Positions 29,916-42,559 are shown, counted from the first letter of the stretch. The stretch is DNA of 64,000 nt from Enterobacter hormaechei subsp. hoffmannii (GCF_001729745.1 NZ_CP017186.1:3100001-3164000), one strand, 5' to 3'. The notes: generated by a model not told the origin, from the letters alone. Made by a program: numbers and translations.

Positions 29916-31151
29916 ATGCTCCATCCGCGAGCCAGAACCATGCTGTTATTGGCTGTCCCGGCGCTAATTATTGGCGTAGCGTCGAGCCTGGTGCTCATCG
30001 TCGTCATGAAAGTAGCGGCAGTGCTGCAAACGATTTTATGGACCGCGCTGCCGGTTAAACTTGGCATCAGCACTGACTCGCCAGGGTGGATCATGATGAT
30101 GCTGACCCTGACCGGAATTGCCGTAGGTCTGGTGATCCGCTATAGCCCGGGCCATGCCGGGCCGGACCCGGCACTGGAACCCTTGATTGGTGCGCCAGTA
30201 TCTCCCTCTGCTCTGCCGGGGCTTGTTATCGCGCTGATTATCGGTCTTGCGGGCGGCGTAAGCCTCGGGCCTGAACATCCCATTATGGCGGTTAATATCG
30301 CGCTGGCGGTCTTTCTGGGAGCGCGTCTTTTCCCGCGCGTTGGCGCGCTGGACTGGACGATTCTGGCTTCCGCCGGTACCATCGGGGCACTGTTTGGTAC
30401 CCCAATAGCGGCTGCGCTCATCTTTTCGCAAACGCTCAGCAGCGACAATGATGTGCCGCTGTGGGATAAACTCTTTGCGCCACTGATGGCCGCAGCAGCA
30501 GGGGCCCTCACAACCAGCCTGTTTTTCCATCCCCATTTTTCACTCCCCATCCCCCACTATGGCCAGATGCAACTCACCGATATTGTCAGCGGTGCCGTCG
30601 TCGTCGCGATAGCCATTGCGCTGGGAATGATCGCAGTGTGGTGTCTTCCGCGCCTGCATCGTCTGATGCACAGGCTGAAGCATCCGGTGCTGATTCTGGG
30701 TATGGGCGGTTTTATTCTGGGCGTTTTAGGCGCTATCGGCGGGACGGTTACGCTGTTTAAGGGTCTGGACGAGATGCAGCAACTGGCCTTCAGCCAGGTC
30801 TTTAGCGTCTCCGATTATCTGCTGTTCGCGCTGGTAAAACTGGCGGCGCTGGTGATCGCTGCAGCCTGTGGTTTCCGGGGAGGACGGATCTTCCCGGCGG
30901 TATTTGTTGGCGTCGCGCTGGGGCTGATGCTGCATGAGCACGTCGACGCTGTCCCTGCGGCGATTACCGTCTCCTGCTCCATTCTGGGGCTGGTACTGGT
31001 GGTAACGCGCGATGCATGGCTGAGTCTGTTTATGGCGGCCGTTGTGGTGCCGGATACCACGCTTCTGCCGCTCCTTTGTATCGTGATGTTGCCCGCCTGG
31101 CTCCTGCTGGCGGGCAAACCGATGTTGATGGCATGGCGAAACGACAGGTAA
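29916..31151 (+). CDS. yfeO: CLC-family ion channel/antiporter YfeO
   Basis: A 411-residue polytopic protein of the chloride channel (CLC) family: [15 protein letters not shown] resembles the GREGPxV selectivity-filter region, and [17 protein letters not shown] the second conserved motif GxFxP. It matches E. coli YfeO, a putative ion channel of unknown physiology. The ATG at 29916 is taken because an AAGGA site precedes it by 7 bases and the product matches YfeO from residue 1; an in-frame ATG six codons upstream is less likely. Its stop abuts the ipdC stop with no gap. Confidence 0.92.
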   Translation: MLHPRARTMLLLAVPALIIGVASSLVLIVVMKVAAVLQTILWTALPVKLGISTDSPGWIMMMLTLTGIAVGLVIRYSPGHAGPDPALEPLIGAPVSPSALPGLVIALIIGLAGGVSLGPEHPIMAVNIALAVFLGARLFPRVGALDWTILASAGTIGALFGTPIAAALIFSQTLSSDNDVPLWDKLFAPLMAAAAGALTTSLFFHPHFSLPIPHYGQMQLTDIVSGAVVVAIAIALGMIAVWCLPRLHRLMHRLKHPVLILGMGGFILGVLGAIGGTVTLFKGLDEMQQLAFSQVFSVSDYLLFALVKLAALVIAAACGFRGGRIFPAVFVGVALGLMLHEHVDAVPAAITVSCSILGLVLVVTRDAWLSLFMAAVVVPDTTLLPLLCIVMLPAWLLLAGKPMLMAWRNDR

Positions 31152-32837
<1,686 letters not shown>

Positions 32838-32947
32838 TCACTCTGAGTATTAAATAAGCGTGAAGGGTGTCCAGAATTGGCGACAATCAGGGGCTGGAAA
32901 GAATGCTTTACGAAAAAAGCTGAGCTATGCTCATTTTCTTCAGGTTA

Positions 32948-32963
32948 GTGTAAACGCATACAC
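32948..32963. promoter_or_regulatory. Inverted repeat in the ipdC-aldo/keto reductase divergent promoter
   Basis: GTGTA-AACGCA-TACAC is an inverted repeat (5-base arms, 6-base spacer) 33 bases upstream of the reductase start and 138 bases from ipdC. It looks like a dimeric regulator site. It partly resembles a TyrR half-site (TGTAAA) but not the full TyrR box, so the regulator is not identified. Confidence 0.45.
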
Positions 32964-32996
32964 TGATTTTTCTTTCCAGCGCCAGAGGTCTCGCTC

Positions 32997-33995
32997 ATGG
33001 GTTATCAACCTGACAAAAATCGTTACCAGACAATGCAATATCGCCGCTGTGGACAAAGCGGCCTCAAGCTTCCCGCCATCTCGCTGGGGCTTTGGCATAA
33101 TTTTGGCGACGCGACGCTGCTCGAAAACAGCCGTCAACTTTTACAGCGCGCTTTCGATTTGGGTATTACACATTTTGACCTTGCCAATAATTACGGCCCA
33201 CCTCCTGGTTCAGCCGAACGCAACTTCGGACGCATCCTGCAGGAGGATTTCCTGCCCTGGCGCGATGAGCTAATCATCTCCACCAAAGCGGGCTACACCA
33301 TGTGGGACGGGCCTTACGGCGACTGGGGCTCGCGTAAATATCTGATTTCCAGCCTGGACCAGAGCCTCAGGCGTATGGGGCTGGAGTACGTTGATATCTT
33401 CTATCACCACCGCCCCGATCCACAAACGCCGCTACGTGAAACGATGAAAGCGCTTGACCATGTGGTGCGCCAGGGCAAAGCGCTGTACATCGGCCTGTCC
33501 AACTACCCGGCAGAACTGGCGCGGCAGGCGATTGAAATACTGGAGGATCTGGGCACGCCCTGTCTAATCCACCAGCCGAAGTACTCCATGTTTGAACGTG
33601 CGCCTGAAGAGGGGTTGCTGGACGTGTTGCAGCAAAATGGGGTGGGATGTATCCCCTTCTCTCCCCTGGCGGGCGGACAGTTGACCGATCGCTATCTGAA
33701 CGGCATCCCGGCAGATTCTCGCGCAGCAAGCGGCAGTAAGTTCCTTAATCCGGAACAGGTCACCGACAAAAAGCTGGAAAAGGTACGCAAGCTGAATGCG
33801 CTGGCGGAAAAACGGGGGCAAAAGCTTTCGCAAATGGCACTGGCCTGGCTCCTGCGCCACGATGCGGTGACATCCGTGCTCATCGGCGCAAGCAAAACCG
33901 GACAAATTGAAGATGCTGCAGGCATGCTTGAAAATCGTCATTTCTCCGCAGAAGAGCTGAAGACGATAGAAGCGATTCTGTCCAGTTCAGATTAA
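32997..33995 (+). CDS. aldo/keto reductase (YghZ/MgrA-like)
   Basis: A 332-residue NADPH-dependent aldo/keto reductase. DLANNYGPPPGSAERNFGRIL contains the catalytic tyrosine and aspartate region, FYHHRPDPQTP the catalytic histidine region, and TSVLIGASKTGQIED the cofactor-binding end. It is close to E. coli YghZ (GpR, L-glyceraldehyde-3-phosphate reductase) and may be a paralogue with another substrate. It is divergent from ipdC, so a role in reducing an aldehyde of that pathway is possible, but nothing in the sequence shows this. Confidence 0.9.
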   Translation: MGYQPDKNRYQTMQYRRCGQSGLKLPAISLGLWHNFGDATLLENSRQLLQRAFDLGITHFDLANNYGPPPGSAERNFGRILQEDFLPWRDELIISTKAGYTMWDGPYGDWGSRKYLISSLDQSLRRMGLEYVDIFYHHRPDPQTPLRETMKALDHVVRQGKALYIGLSNYPAELARQAIEILEDLGTPCLIHQPKYSMFERAPEEGLLDVLQQNGVGCIPFSPLAGGQLTDRYLNGIPADSRAASGSKFLNPEQVTDKKLEKVRKLNALAEKRGQKLSQMALAWLLRHDAVTSVLIGASKTGQIEDAAGMLENRHFSAEELKTIEAILSSSD

Positions 33996-34121
33996 AAACA
34001 CTTTTAGCAAAAAGTGCTCTCGTTCATGATTTAGGAGTTGAGGCGATGAAACGAATGTTTACCAACTCGTAAAATTGCGTTAACAGGTCGCACAGCGGCC
34101 CCGATCGTGAAGGAGAAGAGT

Positions 34122-34469
34122 ATGTTCAGGTCACTGATTCTTGCAGCGGTACTACTGGCTTCGGCCCCGCTGGTCGCCAATGCGGGCGAAATCACCCTGT
34201 TGCCATCGATTAAATTACAAATTGGCGATCGTGATGACTACGGCAGATACTGGGACGGTGGCTACTGGCGCGACCGTGACTACTGGCACCGACATTATGA
34301 GTGGCGTAAAAACCGCTGGTGGAAACACGATAACGGCTATCACCGTGGCTGGGATAAGCGTAAGGCCTACGAACGCGGCTACCGCGAAGGCTGGAACGAT
34401 CGTGACGACCGCCGTGGCGGCAGGGGTCACGGAAAAGGCAGAGGCCATGGTCACGGCCATCACCATTAA
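34122..34469 (+). CDS. ypeC: YpeC-like secreted DUF2502 protein
   Basis: A 115-residue protein with a clear signal peptide ([21 protein letters not shown], cleaved near residue 21), then [20 protein letters not shown] and an Arg/Trp/Tyr-rich region, ending in a Gly/His-rich tail ([14 protein letters not shown]). It matches E. coli YpeC, whose function is unknown. The histidine tail could bind metals, which would suit its place next to mntH, but that is speculation. The ATG at 34122 follows AAGGAGAAGAGT. A GTG five codons upstream is rejected. Confidence 0.88.
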   Translation: MFRSLILAAVLLASAPLVANAGEITLLPSIKLQIGDRDDYGRYWDGGYWRDRDYWHRHYEWRKNRWWKHDNGYHRGWDKRKAYERGYREGWNDRDDRRGGRGHGKGRGHGHGHHH

Positions 34470-34475
34470 CAGCTA

Positions 34476-34500
34476 AAAGGAGCCTCACGGCTCCTTTTTC
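34476..34500. terminator. Bidirectional terminator between ypeC and mntH
   Basis: A 9-base stem AAAGGAGCC / GGCTCCTTT, loop TCAC, with a T run on the plus strand. It lies between the convergent ypeC and mntH stops. Confidence 0.88.
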
Positions 34501-34502
34501 TT

Positions 34503-35774
<1,272 letters not shown>

Positions 35775-35787
35775 TTATGCTATCAAA

Positions 35788-35806
35788 ATGAGAATGATTA
35801 TCAAGT
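35788..35806. promoter_or_regulatory. mntH: Fur-box-like site upstream of mntH
   Basis: AATGAGAATGATTATCAAG contains two adjacent NATWAT-type hexamers (GAGAAT, GATTAT) of a Fur box, 47 bases upstream of the mntH start. Partial match, so binding is probable rather than certain. Confidence 0.65.
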
Positions 35807-35900
35807 TCATTTGTAATGGTTAACATGATTACTCTGATAGCCAGGGACAATGGACAGGCAGGTGGAGCAAGGTCACAGAATGTGAAAATGCGCAGACATT

Positions 35901-35916
35901 TGTGAAGCGTAGCACA
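35901..35916 (+). promoter_or_regulatory. nupC: CRP site 1 of nupC
   Basis: TGTGA-AGCGTA-GCACA matches the CRP consensus TGTGA-N6-TCACA in nine of ten conserved bases. It is centred 178 bases upstream of the nupC start. Confidence 0.75.
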
Positions 35917-35975
35917 CAAACTTAACTTTTCACTCATTTACCTAACATAACAAAAATGTATTGTTGATCACTATT

Positions 35976-35991
35976 TTTGAGACTCGTCACA
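35976..35991 (+). promoter_or_regulatory. nupC: CRP site 2 of nupC
   Basis: TTTGA-GACTCG-TCACA has a perfect right half-site and a degenerate left one. The pair of sites in front of nupC suggests a CRP/CytR-type promoter, as known for nucleoside transport genes. Confidence 0.65.
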
Positions 35992-36086
35992 GGATGTAAC
36001 TATAGTGTGGGCTTGATCTCGTTTTCTTTGTGCTTGTTACATAGAATGTGCACGGAAATTAAACCTGCCTCATATTTGGAGCAAAT

Positions 36087-37274
36087 ATGGACCGCGTCCT
36101 TCATTTTGTCCTGGCACTCGTTGTCGTTACTGCACTCGCATTGCTGGTCAGCACTGACCGCAAAAATATTCGTATTCGCTATGTTGTCCAGCTGCTGGTC
36201 ATTGAAGTTTTACTTGCGTGGTTCTTCCTGAACTCCAACGTAGGCCTCGGCTTCGTGAAAGGCTTCTCCGAAATGTTCGAAAAACTGCTCGGATTTGCCA
36301 ACGACGGGACTAACTTTGTCTTTGGCAACATGAACGATCAGGGTTTGGCCTTCTTCTTCCTGAAAGTGCTCTGCCCTATCGTCTTCATCTCTGCCCTGAT
36401 CGGGATCCTCCAGCACATTCGTGTTCTGCCGGTGGTTATCCGTGCAATCGGCTTCCTGTTATCGAAAGTTAATGGCATGGGCAAGCTGGAATCCTTTAAC
36501 GCAGTCAGCTCGCTGATCCTGGGTCAGTCTGAGAACTTCATTGCGTATAAAGATATCCTCGGCAAGATGTCCCGTAACCGCATGTACACCATGGCGGCGA
36601 CAGCAATGTCTACCGTTTCCATGTCTATCGTGGGCGCGTATATGACTATGCTGGAACCTAAATACGTGGTTGCAGCGCTGGTTCTGAATATGTTCAGCAC
36701 CTTTATTGTTCTTTCGCTGATTAACCCGTACCGCGTGGATGCCAGCGAAGAGAACATTCAGATGTCAAACCTGCACGAGGGACAGAGCTTCTTCGAAATG
36801 CTGGGTGAATACATTCTGGCGGGTTTCAAGGTTGCGATTATCGTTGCCGCGATGCTGATTGGCTTTATCGCACTGATCGCTGCGCTAAACGCCCTGTTTG
36901 CGGCCGTACTTGGTATTTCGTTCCAGGGTATTCTGGGCTATATCTTCTACCCGGTCGCCTGGGTAATGGGTGTGCCCGCTCACGAAGCGTTGCAGGTGGG
37001 CAGTATCATGGCAACGAAACTGGTATCCAATGAATTCGTGGCGATGATGGATCTTCAGAAGATTGCCAGCACGCTCTCCCCGCGTGCGGAAGGGATCCTG
37101 TCCGTCTTCCTGGTCTCCTTCGCGAACTTCTCTTCCATCGGTATTATCGCTGGTGCGATTAAAGGCCTGAACGAAGAGCAAGGTAACGTCGTTTCTCGCT
37201 TTGGCCTGAAGCTGGTTTACGGTTCAACGCTGGTGAGCGTCCTGTCTGCCTCTATCGCAGCATTGGTGCTGTAA
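36087..37274 (+). CDS. nupC: nucleoside permease NupC
   Basis: NupC is a concentrative nucleoside:H+ symporter of the inner membrane with preference for pyrimidine nucleosides and adenosine. The 395-residue protein begins [20 protein letters not shown] and keeps the family blocks [14 protein letters not shown] and GTKLV-like [15 protein letters not shown] that form the nucleoside site. Two CRP-like sites lie upstream. It is followed by a terminator shared with the convergent pdeA. Confidence 0.96.
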   Translation: MDRVLHFVLALVVVTALALLVSTDRKNIRIRYVVQLLVIEVLLAWFFLNSNVGLGFVKGFSEMFEKLLGFANDGTNFVFGNMNDQGLAFFFLKVLCPIVFISALIGILQHIRVLPVVIRAIGFLLSKVNGMGKLESFNAVSSLILGQSENFIAYKDILGKMSRNRMYTMAATAMSTVSMSIVGAYMTMLEPKYVVAALVLNMFSTFIVLSLINPYRVDASEENIQMSNLHEGQSFFEMLGEYILAGFKVAIIVAAMLIGFIALIAALNALFAAVLGISFQGILGYIFYPVAWVMGVPAHEALQVGSIMATKLVSNEFVAMMDLQKIASTLSPRAEGILSVFLVSFANFSSIGIIAGAIKGLNEEQGNVVSRFGLKLVYGSTLVSVLSASIAALVL

Positions 37275-37290
37275 TCCATACCGCTCAATG

Positions 37291-37321
37291 AAAACCGGGA
37301 GCCATCGCTCCCGGTTTTTTT
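37291..37321. terminator. Terminator between nupC and pdeA
   Basis: A 12-base stem AAAACCGGGAGC / GCTCCCGGTTTT with loop CATC and a T run on the plus strand. It lies 17 bases after the nupC stop and touches the pdeA stop. Confidence 0.9.
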
Positions 37322-39509
37322 ATGTCTCCAGCGCCGTCAGGGGCAGTGGTTTACCAATCAAATAGCCCTGCAAATAATCAACGCCGTATCGCAGCAACAT
37401 CTCGCGTTGTTCAGCCGATTCCACATATTCAGCCACCACACAAAGCGATTTCGTTTTTGCCATGTTGCAAATGGACTGCACGATCATCGCATCCATGCTG
37501 TCGGTGCAGATATCTTTCACGAAGCAGCCATCGATCTTAATGATATCGGCCTCCAGTCGCTTCAGGCGCTCAAAGTTGGCATAGCCGGTACCAAAGTCAT
37601 CGATAGCAATGCGGAAGCCATAATCCCGCAGCTGCTGGATATTGTTGATGCTGCTTCCCGAGTCAGAGAAAGCCTGTTCCTCGGTGATCTCAATGACGAT
37701 ATCTTGCGGTGCAACGGCGTAGCGTTCAAAAAGCGCGATGATCTCAGCTGCAATCTCGTTCTGCATCAGCGTCAGCGGCATCAGATTAACGGAGAACCGC
37801 GTTCCGGCCCGTCCGGATGGATGACTGCGCATCCACATCAGCAATCTTTCCACCACGTTCAGGTCGAATCGGTGGCTCAGGTTGAACTGAGCAATCAGCG
37901 GAATAAAGCGGTCAGGGGTGATGATCTCACCATCACTTTCAAGACGCGAAAGGATTTCAAAGTACCCTTCTCCGCGCGCGTTGTGAATTGGCTGCGCGTA
38001 AAGATGGAGACCACCGATATCAAGGGCGCGTTTTATACGGGCCAGCATTAGCACCCTGTCCGTCGTATGACCAGAAACATCATCCAGACTGTTGGTTAAC
38101 GCAAGGACGTTATGCCCGGAACAGGACTGCTCGGACAGCCAGCTCAACTGACCCAGCGTGTGATGCACGCTTTCTCCATTTGGCACTTCCCCCCAGGAGG
38201 CACCAAACTCAATGTCGAGCTCAGTCTTGTTCCAGATAATTTTACGGCTGTTCAGATGGTCAACCATAAATTGCAGACGTTCAGCCGTGCCCGGTCCCAG
38301 CAAGACCAACATCAGTTCACTGCCTGGTAACTGGAAGAGCTTCTCGTCTTTTTGCAATAACGGCTGCAGCGACGCGGTGATCATCTTTTTACAGTGCACG
38401 CGCATGAGGATGCCGTAGTGACGGCTCAGGAATTCCAGATTATCCAGACGCAAGCAGCAGACTTTGGCCTCAGGATGATGCTGTAGAAAAACTTCCAGCG
38501 CACGAATGTTAGGCAGACCGGTGAGCGGATCGGTAAGCGCCCTCTCCTGCCACCCCTGTTTCAGCCATTCACTTTTCTGATAGATCTGCGACATGTAAAG
38601 CAGGCAGATAGCGAAAGAGATGAGTACCGACAGAATAAAGGAGAGCGAGTGGCCCGATTCAACGCCATTGAGAAAATTATAATTATAGGTCAACAACATG
38701 AGCGCTGAGGCTGCCCAGAATAAAGAGATGAGCGCATAGCTCAAACGACCAATACCCAGGGTAAAAAGAATGAAAACGGTCGGCATCAAATAACCCGCAA
38801 TAAACTGCGACTCAAAAGGCGCGCATAAAATAGCGATCATTGAGACCAACAGCATCAGCCACACAACGATAAATAACGCTTTTTTGTTGCAAAAGAGGGG
38901 CTTCACGCTTCGCCGCCAGAATGTTCGGGCATAGCGAGGATTAATAATCATTCTTAATGGATAATAGAACATCATGGTGAAAATCAGGGCGGCGCAAATC
39001 AGACTCTGAATATCGATAACGTTATAAATTGCAGAGCCTTCGCCGAAATAGGAGGAGATTGTTACCGGGAAATCAAATAAATACCCCGCCAGATACATCG
39101 ATAATTTGATGCCCACAGGCACCATAAATCCGAGCCATAAAATACGTATACCAATGTACTTATTCGGCATGCTGTGGCGCCAGCGCTTGCCCAGCATCAA
39201 ACGGATAACGCCACAGGCGGCGAAGACGGAAAACGTCTGACAACATAATAAAACGATAGATTGTAGCGGGGCTAAATCAAAGTAATAAGCATTAGTAACA
39301 CTAAAACTTAGCAACAAAGGAATGATTGCCCGTCGTCCAAATAACAACACGATGGCGAGCATGGCGCTTAAGGGCAGCCACGCTAAATAAACATCATTTT
39401 CGTTAACGATAGCGCGCGGAGAGATATAACGGGAAAAGGGGATCGCAATCAGGCTTAGCGCCAGGGCAATCATAAATATTTTTACATTATTGTAAATTTT
39501 TCTATTCAT
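37320..39509 (-). CDS. pdeA: c-di-GMP phosphodiesterase PdeA (YfeA), MASE1-GGDEF*-EAL
   Basis: A 729-residue inner-membrane protein. About nine N-terminal membrane segments form a MASE1-type sensor (residues 1-310), followed by a degenerate GGDEF domain (ASWGEVPNG at the signature position) and a C-terminal EAL domain. The EAL signature reads EIL (GYFEILSRL), but the metal and catalytic residues appear kept: VNLMP, EITEEQA, IAIDDFGTGYANFERL and IKIDG. It is therefore likely an active phosphodiesterase that lowers c-di-GMP. Same length as E. coli YfeA. It precedes the tRNA-Ala genes. Confidence 0.94.
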   Translation of the reverse strand: MNRKIYNNVKIFMIALALSLIAIPFSRYISPRAIVNENDVYLAWLPLSAMLAIVLLFGRRAIIPLLLSFSVTNAYYFDLAPLQSIVLLCCQTFSVFAACGVIRLMLGKRWRHSMPNKYIGIRILWLGFMVPVGIKLSMYLAGYLFDFPVTISSYFGEGSAIYNVIDIQSLICAALIFTMMFYYPLRMIINPRYARTFWRRSVKPLFCNKKALFIVVWLMLLVSMIAILCAPFESQFIAGYLMPTVFILFTLGIGRLSYALISLFWAASALMLLTYNYNFLNGVESGHSLSFILSVLISFAICLLYMSQIYQKSEWLKQGWQERALTDPLTGLPNIRALEVFLQHHPEAKVCCLRLDNLEFLSRHYGILMRVHCKKMITASLQPLLQKDEKLFQLPGSELMLVLLGPGTAERLQFMVDHLNSRKIIWNKTELDIEFGASWGEVPNGESVHHTLGQLSWLSEQSCSGHNVLALTNSLDDVSGHTTDRVLMLARIKRALDIGGLHLYAQPIHNARGEGYFEILSRLESDGEIITPDRFIPLIAQFNLSHRFDLNVVERLLMWMRSHPSGRAGTRFSVNLMPLTLMQNEIAAEIIALFERYAVAPQDIVIEITEEQAFSDSGSSINNIQQLRDYGFRIAIDDFGTGYANFERLKRLEADIIKIDGCFVKDICTDSMDAMIVQSICNMAKTKSLCVVAEYVESAEQREMLLRYGVDYLQGYLIGKPLPLTALET

Positions 39510-39684
39510 TAATCCGGGTAATCTATTTAACCATCGTCTTATTGACCGGATCGATAATAGGTTTATTAATTGGACGAATCAAGTTTAGGTCTATTTATGG
39601 ACTTATTTATTGATTTGGATTGAGGTGAGGTATAGAAAATGACGTTAATTGCAACAAAAACAGTCTAAATATTTTACAAGATAT

Positions 39685-39715
39685 AAAAAACCCCGTCTGG
39701 CGACGAGGGTTTAAA
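39685..39715 (-). terminator. Terminator of the tRNA-Ala operon
   Basis: On the minus strand AAACCCTCGTC-GCCA-GACGGGGTTT (one G-T pair) is followed by T residues, just beyond the second tRNA-Ala gene. Typical Rho-independent form. Confidence 0.85.
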
Positions 39716-39718
39716 TTT

Positions 39719-39794
<76 letters not shown>

Positions 39795-39835
39795 ACATGT
39801 TACTTTACCTACCGTACTCTGTTGGGTTCAGAGTT

Positions 39836-39911
39836 TGGTGGAGCTAAGCGGGATCGAACCGCTGACCTCCTGCATGCCATGCAGGCGCTCTCCCAGCTGA
39901 GCTATAGCCCC
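39836..39911 (-). tRNA. alaW: tRNA-Ala (anticodon GGC)
   Basis: The promoter-proximal tRNA-Ala gene, 76 bases with encoded CCA. It is identical to its neighbour except that the anticodon stem is CCTGC/GCAGG. It is preceded by a consensus-like promoter with a GC-rich discriminator. Confidence 0.97.
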
Positions 39912-39940
39912 ATCGTAAAGCTGTCATGTTGACGGGCGGC

Positions 39941-39969
39941 ATAATATGAATTCCGCCGCACAGTGTCAA
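39941..39969 (-). promoter_or_regulatory. Sigma-70 promoter of the tRNA-Ala operon
   Basis: On the minus strand a perfect -35 TTGACA (39969-39964) is followed after 17 bases by TATTAT (39946-39941) and a GC-rich discriminator GCCGCCCG. This is the form of stringently controlled stable-RNA promoters. Confidence 0.85.
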
Positions 39970-40128
39970 CGGCAAATTCAACCTCAGCCTTTCAACCGCC
40001 GAAAAATCATGCAAATGAATCACTTTGCGAGTCTGCTCGCAGCCAGGAGTTAAGCTTGTCACGTTTTCACGTAAAACGGTGCTATAAAATGAACCACTAA
40101 TTAACCCCACAGATATTCAGGAAATTGT

Positions 40129-40491
40129 ATGATCAAGGAACGAATGACGCCAGAAGAGTTAGCCCTGCTGACTGGCTATAGCCGACAGACCATCAATAAA
40201 TGGGTACGCAAAGAGGGTTGGATTACATCGCCAAAACCAGGCGTTCAGGGCGGCAAGGCGCGTCTGGTACACGTCAATGAAAAAGTGCGCGACTTTATTC
40301 GCAGCGCACGCAGGGTAACAGAGTCGCCGGAAATGCCAGAAAAGGCGTACCACGAAGGCTCGCTTCACGCCCTGCTCCTGACGCTGGCGAATGAAATGAC
40401 GCCGGATGAGCAAAAGCAGATGACATCTCTGTTACTGCGGGAAGGGATTACCGGATTGTTACAACGCTTAGGGATTCGCGACCAACGCTAA
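40129..40491 (+). CDS. yfeC: putative DNA-binding regulator YfeC
   Basis: A 120-residue protein with an N-terminal MerR/excisionase-like helix-turn-helix (MTPEELALLTGYSRQTINKW at residues 6-25, then GVQGGKARLVHVN) and a C-terminal helical region ending SLLLREGITGLLQRLGI. It matches E. coli YfeC (DUF1323/putative winged-helix family), whose targets are poorly known. It is followed with a 1-base gap by yfeD, a paralogue, so the two are cotranscribed. No Cys, membrane or signal region is seen. Confidence 0.88.
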   Translation: MIKERMTPEELALLTGYSRQTINKWVRKEGWITSPKPGVQGGKARLVHVNEKVRDFIRSARRVTESPEMPEKAYHEGSLHALLLTLANEMTPDEQKQMTSLLLREGITGLLQRLGIRDQR

Positions 40492-40492
40492 T

Positions 40493-40879
40493 ATGAAAAG
40501 ATTACGCAGCAAAATGACCACGGAAGAGCTGGCGGACAGTCTGGGCGTCGCCCGACAAACCGTTAATCGCTGGATACGACAGAAAGGATGGAAAACGGAG
40601 GGTATCAACGGTGTAAAAGGCGGAAGAGCGAGGGTGATATGTATTGATGCGCACGTTAAGGAGCACATCATTAGCCTTCCCGCCATTCGTAACAGTCGGG
40701 CTGTTTACCATGTGGCAGAAAGCCCTTCACTCTATGGCGTGGCGACCTCATCCAGCCTGCTTCCACAAATTATCGACTCGCTGGAAAACATGACAACTGT
40801 CGAACAGGAACGTTTGCACAAGCTGCTCGCTCGCGAAGGTTTGCAGGGTTTTCTCACGCGTCTTGGTATTGCTGAATAA
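40493..40879 (+). CDS. yfeD: putative DNA-binding regulator YfeD
   Basis: A 128-residue paralogue of YfeC. The helix-turn-helix MTTEELADSLGVARQTVNRW at residues 8-27, the GVKGGRARVICID block and the C-terminal LLAREGLQGFLTRLGI align with YfeC, while the middle is different. It matches E. coli YfeD, of unknown function. It is translated directly after yfeC and ended by a bidirectional terminator shared with gltX. Heterodimer formation is possible but not shown. Confidence 0.88.
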   Translation: MKRLRSKMTTEELADSLGVARQTVNRWIRQKGWKTEGINGVKGGRARVICIDAHVKEHIISLPAIRNSRAVYHVAESPSLYGVATSSSLLPQIIDSLENMTTVEQERLHKLLAREGLQGFLTRLGIAE

Positions 40880-40888
40880 CAGACATAA

Positions 40889-40915
40889 AAAACGGCAGGT
40901 TACCCTGCCGTTATT
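40889..40915. terminator. Bidirectional terminator between yfeD and gltX
   Basis: A 9-base perfect stem AACGGCAGG / CCTGCCGTT with loop TTAC, flanked by A and T tracts, between the two convergent stops. Confidence 0.88.
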
Positions 40916-40930
40916 TGTATTTCACGAGCA

Positions 40931-42346
40931 TTACTGCTGGCTTTCGCGCTCAGCAATAAAGCCCAGCGCCTTGTTGATACGCGCAACGCTACGTGATTTG
41001 CCAATGGCATGAACGGTCACGTCCAGCGCCGGAGACTGGCCTGCCCCCGTCACCGCAACGCGCAGCGGCATACCGACTTTACCCATGCCAATTTCCAGCT
41101 CATCAGCGGTTGCCTGAATCGCGTGGTGAACATTTTCTGCAGTCCATTCGGTAATGGCTTCGAGTTTATCTCGCACCACTTCCAGCGGCTGACGCGCAAC
41201 CGGACGCAGGTGTTTCTTGGCCGCATCGGCGTCGAACGCGTCAAACTCTTCATAAAAGTAGCGGCAGCTCTCGGCGATCTCTTTCAGCGTTTTGCAACGC
41301 TCGCCAAGCAGCTTCACCAGATCCGCCAGCTCAGGGCCCGTACGGGTATCGATGTTTGCCTGCTCAATGTGCCATTGCAGATAAGTCGCCACATACTCTG
41401 GCTGCATGGTATTGATGTAGTGATGGTTCAGCCACAGCAGTTTGTCAGTGTTGAACGCGCTGGCTGATTTGCTTACCGAGTTCAGAGAGAAAAGCTCGAT
41501 CATCTCTTCGCGGCTGAAGATCTCCTGGTCACCATGAGCCCAGCCCAGACGCACCAGATAGTTCAGTAGCGCTTCCGGCAGATAGCCGTCATCACGGTAC
41601 TGCATCACGCTCACCGCGCCATGACGTTTGGACAGCTTTTTACCGTCGTCACCGTTGATCATCGATACGTGCGCATACACCGGTACAGGCGCGTTCAGCG
41701 CTTTCAGAATGTTGATCTGACGCGGGGTGTTATTGATATGGTCTTCACCACGGATCACGTGAGTGATTTCCATATCCCAGTCGTCCACAACCACGCAGAA
41801 GTTATAGGTTGGCGAGCCGTCAGTACGACGAATGATGAGGTCATCCAGCTCCTGGTTGCTGAATTCGATCGGGCCACGGATCTGGTCATCAAAGATAACA
41901 GAGCCATCCTGCGGGTTAGCAAAACGCACTACGCAAGGCTCATCAGCAGCATGCTCGCTGTGGTCATGACGGCAACGACCGTCATAACGCGGTTTTTCGC
42001 CTTTTGCCATTTGCTCTTCGCGCAGCGCATCCAGACGCTCCCTTGAGCAGTAGCACTTATAGGCCGTGCCTGCGACCAGCATCTCGTCAATTACGGCGTT
42101 ATAGCGGTCAAAACGTTTGGTCTGGAAGTATGGGCCTTCGTCCCACTCCAGATTCAGCCAGTTCATCCCATCCATAATGGCTTCAATTGCTTCCGGCGTT
42201 GAGCGCTCCAGGTCGGTGTCTTCAATACGCAGCACAAACTCACCTTTGTTGTGGCGTGCGAAAAGCCAGGAGTAGAGAGCAGTACGTGCACCACCGACAT
42301 GCAGATAGCCTGTCGGGCTCGGCGCGAAGCGAGTTTTGATTTTCAT
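40931..42346 (-). CDS. gltX: glutamyl-tRNA synthetase
   Basis: GltX charges tRNA-Glu, which is used for translation and tetrapyrrole synthesis. The 471-residue class I synthetase has the HIGH-type motif [12 protein letters not shown] near the N-terminus, the KMSKS-type motif KLSKRHG, and a zinc-binding region ([10 protein letters not shown] with CRHDH). Length and start match E. coli. It lies between two tRNA clusters and is divergent from the Val-Lys tRNA operon. Confidence 0.98.
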   Translation of the reverse strand: MKIKTRFAPSPTGYLHVGGARTALYSWLFARHNKGEFVLRIEDTDLERSTPEAIEAIMDGMNWLNLEWDEGPYFQTKRFDRYNAVIDEMLVAGTAYKCYCSRERLDALREEQMAKGEKPRYDGRCRHDHSEHAADEPCVVRFANPQDGSVIFDDQIRGPIEFSNQELDDLIIRRTDGSPTYNFCVVVDDWDMEITHVIRGEDHINNTPRQINILKALNAPVPVYAHVSMINGDDGKKLSKRHGAVSVMQYRDDGYLPEALLNYLVRLGWAHGDQEIFSREEMIELFSLNSVSKSASAFNTDKLLWLNHHYINTMQPEYVATYLQWHIEQANIDTRTGPELADLVKLLGERCKTLKEIAESCRYFYEEFDAFDADAAKKHLRPVARQPLEVVRDKLEAITEWTAENVHHAIQATADELEIGMGKVGMPLRVAVTGAGQSPALDVTVHAIGKSRSVARINKALGFIAERESQQ

Positions 42347-42559
42347 GAAATGGCCTTACGTTATAAAGATGCCGGTAATCGGCAAATCCTGGGAAGAAAA
42401 CAATGGGCAATATTCTATCACTGTGGGCCGATTCCTCAATGTCGATCACTTTATCCGGTTCGAGATTGCTGTTTTTGTTTAGAAATCATGCACCACAGTC
42501 CGTTTTGCGATCGTTTTGACTAATTTTACGACGAACGAATAAAAACTTTAGAAAATGCG

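Noticed and set aside
32940-32970. TyrR box in the ipdC upstream region
   Set aside because: A TGTAAA half-site is present, but the second half does not match TTTACA at the right spacing, so I list it only as an unassigned inverted repeat.
33998-34018. Terminator after the aldo/keto reductase
   Set aside because: CACTTTT-AGC-AAAAGTG can pair but is AT-rich with no following T run.
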